Source: Geosiphon pyriformis
Lineage: Eukaryota > Glomeromycota > Glomeromycetes > Archaeosporales > Geosiphonaceae
Reading direction: 5' to 3'
Length of the DNA: 64,000 nt
NCBI GenBank assembly: GCA_016748015.1
Contig: JAAOMT010000474.1
Location: forward strand, 27,841-91,840
The position numbers and the translations under genes were made by a program. How positions within the stretch are numbered: position 1 is the first letter of the stretch; the number at the start of each line of letters is the position of its first letter. The notes under the pieces are model-generated. The model did not search any database. It saw only the letters and a list, made by a program, of their open reading frames with translations, and had not been told where the DNA came from. Positions 36,753-47,216 of this stretch are shown one piece after another.

Positions 36753-37616
36753 TGTGATAAAACATAAAAAAACATAAAATAATACACAATAATATTGGAT
36801 AACATGTTATAATGCAGGATAATACAAAATAACACATTATAATGTAGAATAACATATTATAATGCAGGATAATACAGAATAACATGTAATAACATCAGAT
36901 AACATGTTATAACACAAGATAATTAGTTAGAACATAAAAAAAATGAAGTAATAGCTAGCAAGAACAGATGATCCAAAGCAATCCTATAAAACTAGAAAAT
37001 ATGTATATATAGCAGTAGCATGAGAAACAGAAAAGGGAGAATCCTCAAATAAAAATTCATTAGTTATTGTTCCTTAGTTAGAAACCATATTATTTCAAAT
37101 ATTAATAATATACTTATTCAGCATTTCAAATCCAATTGCTTACTATCAACTCTAAATATTGATAGTAATTAATACTTAAACCACACAGGAACAATAGTTC
37201 TTAATCATGACTATTGATAGAATACTAACTTGTATTGCCTTGGCTTAATTTTCTTTATCTTTTTTTATTTTTTAGTATCTTGTTAATAGTTTACTAAACT
37301 TTTTAAGAATCAAGTGCTGAGTTATTAACGTTAAAAATTGCCTGGTAAAAGACTCTTGTGAGTGAATAGAACACATAAAAATTACAGATTGCTTACCAGA
37401 AGATTGCTGGCCACCAAGCTAAAAAAGAAATTGACAGAATTGCAATTCTAGAAAACTACAGATAAAACAACACAAAAATCTTTGTCTATTATACAAAAGA
37501 CTCAATCAAAACCTTTAAAACACAAAAACCTTCAGATTATTACCATCCCATATCAATTAAGTACCAAGTTATGAGTTTTTTATTTACTCCAACTACCCAA
37601 ATAATTACCTGTAACA
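36689..37616 (+). repeat. Gypsy-1 5' LTR
   Basis: Starts TGTTATTACTTGAAGAAAGA and ends ATAATTACCTGTAACA. It matches the 3' LTR in the opening AAAGAAAGCTTATCAAA, the palindrome array, GAAAATATGTATATATAGCA, CTTGTATTGCCTTGGCTTAA and CTGTCTATTATACAAAA-type blocks. Its first bases carry a three-base insertion relative to the 3' LTR. The U5 half is clearly homologous to the Gypsy-2 LTR, while the U3 half is not. Confidence 0.85.
36766..36925. repeat. U3 palindrome array in Gypsy-1 5' LTR
   Basis: Tandem AT-rich units built around ATAACATGTTAT, a perfect 12-bp palindrome (36799-36810, 36899-36910), with degenerate copies between (ATAACATATTAT, ATAACACATTAT). Spacers read AATGCAGG or AATACAGA. The location in U3 suggests transcription-factor sites; this is inference. 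Confidence 0.75.
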
Positions 37617-37650
37617 TTTGATGCTCCTTATGTGATATAATCTTACAAAG
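37617..37650 (+). promoter_or_regulatory. Candidate primer-binding site of Gypsy-1
   Basis: The bases right after the LTR, TTTGATGCTCCTTATGTGAT, correspond to TTTGGTGTTTTTTGTGAGGT in Gypsy-2, where a TGG two bases after the LTR end fits pairing with a tRNA CCA end. The Gypsy-1 copy has lost the TGG. The primer tRNA cannot be named from this. Confidence 0.35.
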
Positions 37651-37677
37651 AACTAGCACCAAAAGCAGTTATCCAAA

Positions 37678-39187
37678 AGTGACAGAATCAGAAATAATAG
37701 AGACAATCTATTTAGGATTTGCCAAATTCTTATTTTAACAGTATAGCCAACAATTGGGCTTAACCAACAACCATTATTCAGCAGAATTAGCCTTTAACTT
37801 TTACATCAAAGAAAAAATCACAGATTTTCTAAAAAGACCAGTTGACATTAAATCAGTAAGAGAAAATTTCTATACAGAATTAATCCAATACATTAGCTTA
37901 CTACAAAATCACAGTTTTACACCAATTATCAGGGAAATCAATCAAGAAATTGAAAGATATATTCAACAATAATTCCTCATTATCTATCTAGATAAGAGTA
38001 AAAGAAAGTTACAAACACCAGCTGCAATCCTAAAAGGAATAAAATTATTAATGTCAAAGAAACAAAGAATTAAATCTCTACTATATTCATTATATTATCA
38101 CACATCTGAAAGTACTATTAATATTACATCAGTAAGCATGTTCACATTAAATGCGACATCAATATTTAAATAACTTCTATTTCAAAGTAAACAAAAAAAA
38201 ACAGAATTATTAGGAACTTATAACAATTATTTTGAAGGATTAAAATTGTGATTACCAATACCATCAGAATTTTGATCACCATCAACTCAACCAGATTTTG
38301 AAACTGCAAGTCCCTAGGAGATAACAAAATTGGAAGAAGAGAAAAACAACAATCAAGAATTTAATTATCAAAACCCAATTGTAGAAAACCCAGAAATTGA
38401 AACTTCAAGTATTTAAATATAGCAAAATCAGAACAATCCCAAATTCGATACTATTAATTAACACTTACTTTCAGCAATTATGATCAATCAGTCACCAATT
38501 GAACTGATTGCTGAACTAATTCAACAACCACAAGTACTATTTCAACAACAACCATAACAACCACTTCAACAATTGCCACAACAAATAGCATATGCACCAA
38601 TCACCAAAATTGAAAAGTTTACTGACAAAAAAATGATGTGCAAATGTAACTGAACAATATGGAAAAAGCCATTGCAGCTAATGGATGAAATGATACCAGA
38701 GCTATGCAAACTATTCCATATTTTCTTTAAGATACTACCAATTTATGATACCAAAGCTTAGTAAACAAACCCCAAGATTTTAATGCATTTAAGCTCAAGT
38801 TTTTAAGATATTTTAGCAACAATAACAGCATCAATTACTTGGCCAATATCTTTACCAATATTAAACAAGAAGACACCAAAGCAGTTACTACCTACTTAGA
38901 ATGCTTCCACAAAAACCTATGCCAAATTTAGGCAATACAAGCTGATTATTTTACAGCACCACAAATCTGAACCAATTTATCCATAGTCTGCACAATAGCA
39001 TACTTTAATGTATACATCCACTACACCCAGCAGATCTTTAAGCTGCCATCACAAATGCCAGAGATTTCGAAGCCACTAAACTTAAAGCCAATCATGCCCA
39101 AGCCATAAATCTAGTAATGAATGAATTATTTGAATGGGAATCTAAGCTGAAACAATTCAGTGATTCCATTAATCAGAAAATTGAAGG
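37678..39187 (+). pseudogene. gag: Gypsy-1 gag, N-terminal and capsid part, decayed
   Basis: It starts VTESEIIETIYLGFAKFLF and continues as a 72-codon open piece (37754-37972: LTNNHYSAELAFNFYIKEKI, EINQEIERYIQQ) that aligns with the Gypsy-2 gag start at 50824. A Gln-rich linker (38510-38590, QQPQVLFQQQP) precedes the capsid-like segment PITKIEKFTDKKMM. Later frames read FNAFKLKFLRYFSNNNSINY and LKQFSDSINQKIE, the last just before the solo LTR. Gag would form the particle and bind RNA. Multiple stops and shifts are present. The protein resumes at 40067. Confidence 0.75.
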
Positions 39188-40066
39188 TGTTATTGGATGG
39201 TTTTCTTGTTATATTTAATTGTTGATATTCCATTTTAATGGCAATCAGTCTTTCGTGAGTTTCTCAATTCTATTTGTGTTATAATGTTACTGTTATACTG
39301 AAGGCTTTCTTTTTAATGTTGTAATGTAAGTTATTTTTCAATTCCTGATTGTTGTGTGTTTTTATGTACTCCTTCTCAGAGGCTGAACTGAAATCTACCC
39401 ACTGTTTGGGGTCTTCTCTGAGGCTATCCTTGCAATTGTCTGATGTGTTTCTCTAATCTAGAAACACAGAATGTTAATGGTCTTTAGAGCTTTTTTTTCT
39501 AATTTTTACAATAAAGCTTTTATCAATTAGTAACAATATGAATAATTTTCATCAAGGATTATTCTTCCAAAGGATTCAGTTGATGAATGATAGTTTCATT
39601 CAATAAATAATACAAGTAAGTTTCTTAATACTTTGGGTTGTGATAATTCAGTTTTAAATATTCTTTTTCATTTCTTTTTGATTTAAAGGTTTCTTGGGAT
39701 ATTTAATTTGAAAGTATGATTTAAAGTGGAGTTTGTTGGATAAAATTGGATCTATTGCTTGATAAGTTATGATTTTTATTACTTGATTGTTTTTTTCTCA
39801 ATATTAAAACTACTGTATATATACATGTTTGTAGTTCTATGAAAAAAAACATTGTAATACTTTTTTTTTGATATTTCAACCTGGTGTTTGCTGCTATCAC
39901 CAGTTGGTGTTGGCTGCTATTGTGAACTGGTGCTTGCCACTATTGCAAGATGGTGTTTGCTACTATGTTAATCATTACCTTTCTAAGATTATTACTGCGT
40001 TATATTATGATTGAATAGTTTGTATTATTTTTATGATTCTTTTTGCTAAATTCTTAAACTGTAACA
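39188..40066 (+). repeat. Solo LTR inserted in Gypsy-1 gag
   Basis: An 879-bp segment from TGTTATTGG to CTGTAACA interrupts the gag frame after SINQKIE. AAGG (39184-39187) before it and AAGA (40067-40070) after it fit a 4-bp target duplication with one transition. The gag frame continues as EYLANNN beyond it. The sequence differs from the Gypsy-1, -2 and -3 LTRs, so it belongs to another family with the same TGTTA/TAACA ends. It holds a 23-bp minisatellite. Confidence 0.75.
39882..39967. repeat. 23-bp minisatellite in the solo LTR
   Basis: Units starting TGGTG at 39882, 39905, 39928 and 39951 share TGGTGTTTGCTGCTAT with a variable 7-base tail. The fourth is partial. Confidence 0.85.
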
Positions 40067-40605
40067 AAGAGTACTTAGCTAACAACAATTAGTTTATTTA
40101 TCAATCCCCACAATATTATAACAACTTAGAAAACTCTAGTTGGCCTTAAAATCAGATGTATTTATCATTATTAGTCAATTAACCATGACAATAGAAGATA
40201 CATGTTTGTTACAATTGTGGTAAACAAAATTATTTCAAAGCTAACTGCAAGGTATATTGCAACCAATCATGATTAGAGAATCAATATTGAAACCTTGATT
40301 ACAGATTTTAAACTTTAAATCACTACCCAAATCAAGATTACTATTAACCATATTACACTTAAGTAGCACAGCAACCAATCTACCAAATCCCAATCTATCA
40401 AACTTCAGCACCAGTTATCTACCAACCACAGTCACAAGTAATATATCAACCCCAACAAATTTAAACCTCACCATAAAATCTAATTTAAACATTACCCAGA
40501 AACCAAAGACTAAGAATCATTCAGCAAAACTGGAGATCAGTGATGGTTGTTCATTAACCAATCTCTAGTTCATTTAACCATATCTTAAGATCATGTTCCA
40601 GAAAT
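40067..40605 (+). pseudogene. gag: Gypsy-1 gag, C-terminal part with degraded zinc knuckle
   Basis: After the solo LTR the frame reads EYLANNN, YQSPQYYNNLENSSW and HVCYNCGKQNYFKANCKVYC. That segment is a C-x2-C-x4-H-x4-C nucleocapsid knuckle whose His is now Phe. A Tyr/Gln/Pro-rich tail follows (YQIPIYQTSAPVIYQPQSQ). It leads directly into the protease region. Confidence 0.7.
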
Positions 40606-41280
40606 TTGGAAAATAGGTACAACCAAAATCCAAGTTCTCAGAACTATCTAAGTCTCTTGATTACCTCAGAAGATGCCTCAATCAACAATCTGAAAATCTC
40701 CCCAAAGCAAACAATTAACAACATATCTCCAGCCACTGTTATCAATGACAAATTGTTAGCAGCCATTTTTTTTTTTGAAATTGAGGGACCAACCAAAACC
40801 CCACATTTTAGTGGAGCCACTCTTGATACAAAACCCATCACTGCTATGTATACTGACACCAAAGTCAATGAACAGACCATCAAGCTGATTCTAAATAGTA
40901 GTTCAGTAGATAGCATCATTACATGACAACTTATGAACCAATTAGGTTGCTGAGTTAATTGTATTGTCAGTGCCAAAATTATTACTGCTAATAGAGCTAC
41001 CAAAACTCCAATTGGTGAAATCAACAATTTTCCCATTGAAGTCAATAGTATCATTGTATCAATTAAGGTTTTAGTCATGAAAGCCACTCAATATTAAGCT
41101 TTTATTGGTAATGACTGGCTGTCTAAAACCAACACAATGCTTAACTAGACTATGTAGAAGCTCAAGCTTAGCCAACATGGTTACCACATGTGAGTGCCAG
41201 CAATCTGTGGACACTTTAAGCCAACCATCACACAACCACTAATTGAATTCAAAAACAATAAAAAAACCTATCTGAGAAGC
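40606..41280 (+). pseudogene. pol: Gypsy-1 aspartic protease region
   Basis: Open from 40606 to 40926 with ATLDTKPITAMYTDTKVNEQ and IKLILNSSSVDSIIT, ending at a TGA. Beyond the stop it continues QLMNQLGC, TPIGEINNFPIEVNSIIVSI and AFIGNDWLSKTNTM. Retropepsins have a D-S/T-G active site followed by a later flap; the Gypsy-2 copy reads LDSRSADT. In Gypsy-1 the Asp is Asn (AAT at 40894-40896). A flap-side block, AICGHFKP, follows near 41205. The 147-codon reverse ORF 41087-40644 is antisense. Confidence 0.75.
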
Positions 41281-41454
41281 CTACCAAGTCTCATGAGCTA
41301 ATAAAAACCACAATGAATTACCACTCATACTTTTTTGGAACAACAAAAGAAAAGGAAAAAAAATAGAAAATAACTTATTACAAGCAAGCATCTCCACTTA
41401 TACTCCATACATTACCACTACATAAAACCAGCCAAACTACCATTAACCAAAGCT

Positions 41455-41719
41455 AGTATGCATCAACTGTCACAAAAAATTGTCATCAATGGGTGCATGT
41501 TGTGGCAACAATGAGGAATGACCAACAACAACAAAGTTTTATTGTTATCTCTGCATTTTCAAATAGTTTGAATGACCAAAGAGACAAAAAAAATGGAACA
41601 ACAAACTATGCATGGCTTGTAGAAAAACTCTGTTGAATAAAGAAATATGGAATAATATCCCTGGATAAGAAGAAACTTGTAACAAATTGTGCCAATACAT
41701 GATTCTAATCAGTAACTGG
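41455..41719 (+). pseudogene. Gypsy-1 CxxC-rich module, part before the nested insertion
   Basis: Frames read CINCHKKLSSMGACCGNNEE, then FYCYLC, then ACRKTLLNKEIWNNIPG and LCQYMILISNW. These match the Gypsy-2 module CIDCGKKLSSMGACYDNDE, FYCHLC and ACRETLLNEKMWNDIPEKG. Paired CxxC motifs suggest a zinc-binding fold. The module is cut by Gypsy-2 exactly after ISNW and continues at 51723 with VRKKT. Confidence 0.75.
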
Positions 41720-42555
41720 TGTTACAAATAATTATTTGGGGTCTTAAATCAAATAACAAATCCGTAACTTAATGCTTTGGTATCTTGATAACATGAGTAA
41801 TATTAGTATGTTATTGTTATCTAAAGGTTTTATGGTTGAGTTTTTTGTATAATAAACAGAGATTTAATAGTAGTTTCAGTAGTCTCCCAGAATTGCAATT
41901 CCATCAAATTTTTTTCTCAGCATGGTGGCCAGTAATCCTCCTGGTAAGCTATTCTCAATTTTATGAGTGTTCTATTCTTGTTTCATGGGTCTTTTATCAG
42001 TCCTTATAATGTCTTTTAATTCAGCGCTTTAATTTTTAATCAGTTTTAGTAACCAACAATAAAATAAAAGAAAATAAAGAAATAAAAAAGTAAATTAATG
42101 CAATTGCAAGTTAGTATTCCATCAATAGCCATGATCAAGAACTATTGTTCCAGCATGGTCAAGTATTGATTACTATCAACATAAAGTATTGATAGTAAAG
42201 AGTGAAATTAAGATAACAAATAGTTATTTATTGATATTTGTAATGGAGAAAGTTGCTTAGATTAAATCTAAATGGAGAGATCTGTCTTTTCTATTTCTAA
42301 TGCTATCACTATATATACATAATTTGGGTTCTATGAAATTGCTCACATTCTTGAGCAATGTGCTATAATTTTTCAAGCAATGCTTACATTGCTAAGCAAT
42401 ATGCCATATTTTTTTGACATTGCTCTATATTGCTGAGCAATGTGCTGTGATTTCTGACATTGCTCTACATTGTTGAGCAATGTGTTTACATGCTAACTAC
42501 TACTTTTTTATTGGTCTACTCTTTTTCTATATCTGTTTTCTTTTTATGAGTAACA
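41720..42555 (-). repeat. Gypsy-2 3' LTR
   Basis: An 836-bp LTR running TGTTAC to GTAACA in window orientation. Over the first 105 bases it differs from the partner LTR at ten positions, all A/G or C/T. The partner also has an extra 17-base segment (near 50996). The U3 part, near 42340-42490, holds five AGCAAT palindromes. Confidence 0.9.
42340..42490. repeat. U3 palindrome array in Gypsy-2 3' LTR
   Basis: Five AGCAAT motifs (TTGAGCAATGTG, CAAGCAATGC, CTAAGCAATATG, CTGAGCAATGTG, TTGAGCAATGTG) alternate with the inverse ATTGCT, giving ATTGCT-N-AGCAAT hairpin-like sites. Copies recur in the partner LTR at 51550-51660 and in the fragment at 13780-13983. Confidence 0.8.
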
Positions 42556-42558
42556 TTA

Positions 42559-42576
42559 TCTCCTTCTTTTAATATT
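42559..42576 (-). promoter_or_regulatory. Polypurine tract of Gypsy-2
   Basis: In element orientation AAAAGAAGGAGATAA directly precedes the 3' LTR start TGTTACTC. This is the expected position and composition for priming plus-strand synthesis. Confidence 0.7.
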
Positions 42577-43399
42577 AAGCTCTATCAAAATTCTTGTTTT
42601 GTATTAATTCTAATACTTCTTTTTCAAGTATTGTTTGTTTAACTCTGTTTCTCACGTTTTCTACTTGTGTATTGTTCATTCTTCCCCATTGGTTAATGGT
42701 TATGGTTTTTATGTCAGAGTGTAACAGTATTTCTGGATAGTTCCGAAATATGTTGTGTAGTCGGTATATTGTTTTAACATATAGTGTTGAATTTGTTTTC
42801 TTTCCAATAAATTCTTCAATTTGTTATATTATGTCTTGGTTGAATATTTTCTTGGATTTGTCGATATACAACTCCTGAATATTCAACTTTTGACCTAACT
42901 GGTAGTAGCAATACAATATTGGAAGTTGTTCTGTTCATTGCTTTCAATTTTTTTTTGTAAGTTTTTCTGTTGGTGCCATAATAGGTATTTTTTCAAAAAG
43001 TGTTTTTTACTTTTTCTATTAAGTTATTTGTCCAGTTTTTATTATTCTTTGGTGGCTGCTGATATGGTGTACTCTTTGTCTTTCTTTGGGTGTTTTGATA
43101 TCAAATTATTTGGTTGTTAATGACAATTTCTATGTCTAACTGTTGTTGACTTAAGACTTGGAACAATTGTTAAGCTATGATGTAAATATAATCTGGTATT
43201 TCCATTTTTCTTGGTTGCTTTTGTCACATATACTGTGTCTTTTATATACTCTTTTTGGTTGTTCAATTTGATGTGTTTGGTTCAATAACTATGATTGGTT
43301 CCAGATCTCATGGAATCTCATCTGGTTGAACTAGTATTTTTTGTACTCCCAGTTATAAAATATTATTAGTGGATGATGATGTTATCTGGTAATATGGTT

Positions 43400-44641
43400 T
43401 TAGTCGATTACTATGTGCTGTTTTGGCTAAGATTTTGTTGTTTCATCTTAATTTATAAGCTCTATTTTTTAGAACTTCTTCTATGTGAAATGGTCTATCT
43501 TATTTAGGGTTGAATTTTCCACTCCATTGTTTTTCTACTTTGGTACAATGTAAGAGTACTTTGTTTCCAATCTTAAATTCAACTGGTTTATCTGATAGTT
43601 GGTTATCATGTTGTTCTTTTTGCTTTTCTTGTGACTTTTGGATGTTATCAGCTGCTTTTTATCATCTGTTTTCTAGTTTTTTATTAAGTCATATGTTCTT
43701 TTCAACAATGTTTCTTGGAAATTATCTTTTGTTATTGGTTCAGTTAGATATGTATTGATCTTTATTTCAATTGGTAATGTTGCTGTTCTATCATATATCA
43801 ATTTAAATGGTGTTGCTTGTGTGGTATCTTGCTTCATTGTCTGATAAGCAAATAATACTGATGATATAAACAAATTCCATTCATCCTGGTTTTTTTAACT
43901 GATTTTGGCAATTGCTTCATACAATGTTTTATTAAATCTTTCAACTAAGTCATTTGTTTATGAATAGTATAGTAATGATAATGGTTTTTTGATTCCAAAT
44001 CTTTGGCTTAACTTTGCTAATGTGCTATTCACAAAGTGAGTTCCTTAATCAGATAATAATTTTCTTGGACATCCATGTTGACAGATCAAGTCTTGATGAA
44101 TAAATTTGGCAACAGATTCTGCATCTGCTCTTTGAATGGCTTTTGCTTCTGACCATTTTGTAAGATAATTCATGGCTACTGCAATATTGTTGTTTCTGCT
44201 GGTGATTGTTAATGGTCTGACTAAGTCAATTCCAATGTAATTGAATAATTGCCCCACTTTGATTGGTCTCAATAGTTTACTGGGTTTTGCTCCTTCTCTT
44301 CTCTAACAAGCATTACAATTTTGAACATATTGGATGATATCTGGATATATTGATGGCCAATAGTATCTTTTTCTGGTTCTTTCTATGGTTGTTTCTTTAT
44401 GAAAATGTCCTGTTGTTGGATCAGAGTGCATGTTGAATAGTATTGTCTCTTTTTCTGGTTCTGTAATTACTCTGGTTGGTTGATCTAGATTTTTTCTGTT
44501 TTTCCGATAAAATATATTCTGGTGGATAATAAAATATTTTGATTGTTGTTTAATGCTGTTTTGTTTATTTTGAGATAATTTCTCCTTGAACTGTTGAGTA
44601 TTTATATAATGTTGGAGTTGTTGGTATTTTTGTGTGTTCAT
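43400..44641 (-). pseudogene. pol: Gypsy-2 integrase
   Basis: The zinc-binding N-terminal domain (44641-44303) reads MHSDPTTGHFHKETTIERTR and YVQNCNAC, giving the HHCC pattern. The catalytic core (from 44272) shows YIGIDLVRPL (first Asp), LLSD followed by GTHFVN (second Asp) and NDLVERFNKTLYEAIAK (Glu), the DDE triad. It continues LFISSVLFAYQTMKQDTTQA and TPFKLIYDRTATLPIEI (43873-43673), then a degraded C-terminal domain. The triad residues are retained, but TAG/TAA stops separate the domains. Integrase inserts the cDNA into the host genome. Confidence 0.85.
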
Positions 44642-44749
44642 TTTTTGTTATATTTTTGTGTTTAATGGTTGGATTTTGTTATATTTTTGAGTTGAAATGT
44701 TCAGATTTGTTTCATTTATGACAAACTGTTAGCATTTTTATTGTCTTTT

Positions 44750-45159
44750 TCCTTTTTATAGTGTACTGTAAAATTACATGGTGAAAGTGCTATTTTCTAT
44801 TTTGCATGTTGGTTGTCTCCAAATTTTTGTTTCTGGATTGAAGTCAATCCTTTGTGATCAGTGTGTACCTCAAATTTTTGGCTTAAGTACTCTTTCCATT
44901 TTACAACAGCCCAGTAGATTGCTAAATGTTCCAGTGCTGGTGTTCCATAGTTTTTTTTGGCTGGCATTAAGCTTTAACTGGCATATGCTACTGGATGTTC
45001 TCTTCCATCCAGTCTTTTTTGTAATAGTACTGCTCTTAATGCTTGGTCTGATGCATCAGTAGTAATGATGAATGGTTTGCTGTGATCTGGATAGATCAGT
45101 ACTGGTGCTTGGATGAGCTTTCTTCTTAATGTGTTAAAAGCTTCTTGTTGGGCTTCTGT
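44750..45159 (-). pseudogene. pol: Gypsy-2 RNase H domain
   Basis: Directly after the RT thumb the reverse strand reads QQEAFNTLRRKLIQAPVLIY, FIITTDASDQALRAVLLQ (first catalytic Asp in TDAS), GREHPVAYAS, ALEHLAIYWAVVKWKEYL and FEVHTDHKGL. This is the usual Ty3/Gypsy RNase H, which degrades the RNA strand of the hybrid. A stop follows the RT (TAA after NVKYE). The forward ORF 44778-45062 is antisense to it. Confidence 0.8.
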
Positions 45160-46173
45160 TTATTCATACTTTACATTTTTTGTTTGAAGCTGGTAAAGTA
45201 GTTGAGCTATTTTAGAAAAGTCCTTGATAAAGCAGTAGTAATATCCAGCCAATCCCAAGAATGCTTTTAATTTTGTGAGATTAGTTGGTACTAAAAAGTT
45301 CTTAACAGTTTCTATCTTATCTGAATCTGTTTTGATACCATCTTTGCTCATAACATGTTCCAAAAATTTGAGTTCAGTTTTTCCAAAGAAGCATTTGATG
45401 GCATTTAGCTTCAATTCTGCTCTTCTCAACTTTTTGAACACTTGTTGAAGATAATATAGATGATCATCAAATGTTTTGAAGAACACATTAGTGTCATCTA
45501 AGTAAACAACTACTGATTTCTACAGTAGTCTAGTGTAAACAATTTTTATAAGCCATTGGAATGTTGTTGGTGCATTCATCAAGCCAAATAGCATAACTTC
45601 AAATTCAAAATTCTCTTCTCGTGTTGTGAAAGCTGTTTTCTTTTTATTTTCTGGTTTCATGGTTACTTGCCAGTAACTGCTGTCTAAGTCTAAAGTTGAG
45701 AACCATTTCTTTCTACTGAAAACATCGAACAATTTTTGGATCTTTGGGGTTGGATAGCTATCATCTTTAGTGACTCCATTCAGTTTTTGGTAATCCATAC
45801 AAAAGCAAATTTTTCTATTCTTCTTATGGACCAGTACCACTGGTGATAACCATGGGCTCATTGATAGTTGAATTAACCTGTTGTCAAGCATCTGGTTGAT
45901 TTCTTGACAAATGATTTCATGACTGGCTGGTGGTACTCTGTATGCTTGTTATTTGATTGGAATTGTATCTTTGGTCTTGATTTGATGCTGAATTATGTCA
46001 GTTCTGCCAAATTCATTTTCACTGGCAAAGATATCATTGAAATTGTTAAGTAACATCTTAAGTTGTATATGTTGAAATGGGTCTAAGTTCTCCATATTCA
46101 TCTGTTCCAACTGTTTTGGTTGGAGCAGATAACATTCTTCTTGTCTATATATGGTTTGTAATGTAATATCCAC
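45160..46173 (-). pseudogene. pol: Gypsy-2 reverse transcriptase
   Basis: The linker piece (46173-45949) includes NNFNDIFASENEFGRTDIIQ and HQIKTKDTIPIK. RT blocks follow from 45891: IQLSMSPWLSPVVLVHKKN, KICFCMDYQKLNGVT, WFSTLDLDSSYWQV, FEVMLFGLMNAPTTFQWL, then VVYLDDTNVF (YLDD active site near 45499-45510, intact). The thumb (45486-45160) reads LKLNAIKCFFGKTELKFLEH and LKAFLGLAGYYYCFIKDFS. One TAG lies just before YLDD and another stop follows IPIK. RT copies the element RNA into DNA. Confidence 0.9.
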
Positions 46174-46349
46174 ATATCTGCATAGTTGTGAAAAATCTGG
46201 AATGGTGTTTGGCAGTTAGTCTTCAATTTTGATAGTTAAATAGCTGATGATGGTTCTTTCTGATATTTCTACAACATTTTTAGTGTTGTTGTAGATGGAA
46301 ATTTTGATGTGATTATGGTTCTTGGCTGGTATGTGAAGATTGATGAGTT

Positions 46350-46925
46350 CAATCTCTCCTAATTCACACAGTGTTGCTTCTGCCTCAAAAATTTGAATCT
46401 GATCCTTACTTTCCTTTCTATAACCACTATGTACTGGTCATATGGTGGAATGGAAATTGGTTGATAAGTGGAGATAATTTCTCCCTTGTCAATAATTTTT
46501 TCCTCTGCCATATTAACTGGTACATCTATTCTATCTGTGAATCCAAATCTCTGTATCTCTCTTGCTGTAATTCCTAATTCTTCTCTATTCTCTACTGCTA
46601 CTAATTGAGCTACTTTAACTAGAGGCAGAAATATTGCCTATACTATCTTTTCATTTGGTTTTATAATATAGGCCTTTTTTGAGTCATTTTGTAGCATAGC
46701 AATGATATTTTCTACATATTCTACATCAATTATTCCTCTTCTGATGTTGATTCCTTTTTTTGCTAGGCTACTTCTAAATGCTAATTGAACTATAGTTATT
46801 GCTAGAATTTCCAGTGCTATTTTGAGATCAATGCATATGTGTGAATGTGGTTCCAATTTGATGGTATGCTTTCTTAGATATCTCTGATCAAATCCAGCAT
46901 CAGTATCATGCATGCGTTCTGACAT
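46350..46925 (-). pseudogene. Gypsy-2 dUTPase-like domain between protease and RT
   Basis: The open piece 46925-46638 reads HDTDAGFDQRYLRKHTIKLE, IVQLAFRSSLAKKGINIRRG, IIDVEYVENIIAMLQNDSKK and IIKPNEKIV. These match trimeric dUTPase motifs 1 (DAGFDL), 2 (RSSLA), 3 (GIIDxGYxG) and 4 (I..GEKIAQ). After a TAG it continues IFLPLVKVAQLV, EELGITAREIQRFGFTDR (position of motif 5, GFGSTGR) and a tail. dUTPase removes dUTP and limits uracil in cDNA. Motif 3 has lost Gly and motif 5 is altered, so this copy is probably inactive. Homologous domains occur in Gypsy-1 and Gypsy-3. Confidence 0.8.
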
Positions 46926-47216
46926 AATACCTTCATTATTATCACTGAACTATTTAAGTTCTTACTTTTTGGTGAGATTAGGGAATGCAATATATTTTTT
47001 GGAGTTTAAATCTGAGTTTGAATCATTACCATTTTGATTGCCATATTAAATAAAGCTAAAACCATTGTTTTTGTTGTCATTATTGTCAGAGTTTGAATTG
47101 GGATTGAAATTTGATTCTGATTTTGATGCATAGCTGCTGATTAGTTCTTCTTCTTCAGGAATCGTGTAGATCATATATGGTGGTAGATTGTAAATAAAGT
47201 CACACTCATTACAATA

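Noticed and set aside
40644-41087. 147-codon reverse ORF
   Set aside because: It lies exactly antisense to the Gypsy-1 protease, whose forward frame matches Gypsy-2 block for block; the reverse frame matches nothing.
42340-42490. Regularly spaced short repeats resembling a CRISPR array
   Set aside because: Units are short, degenerate and palindromic, lie inside an LTR, recur in the partner LTR, and the genome is eukaryotic with no cas genes.
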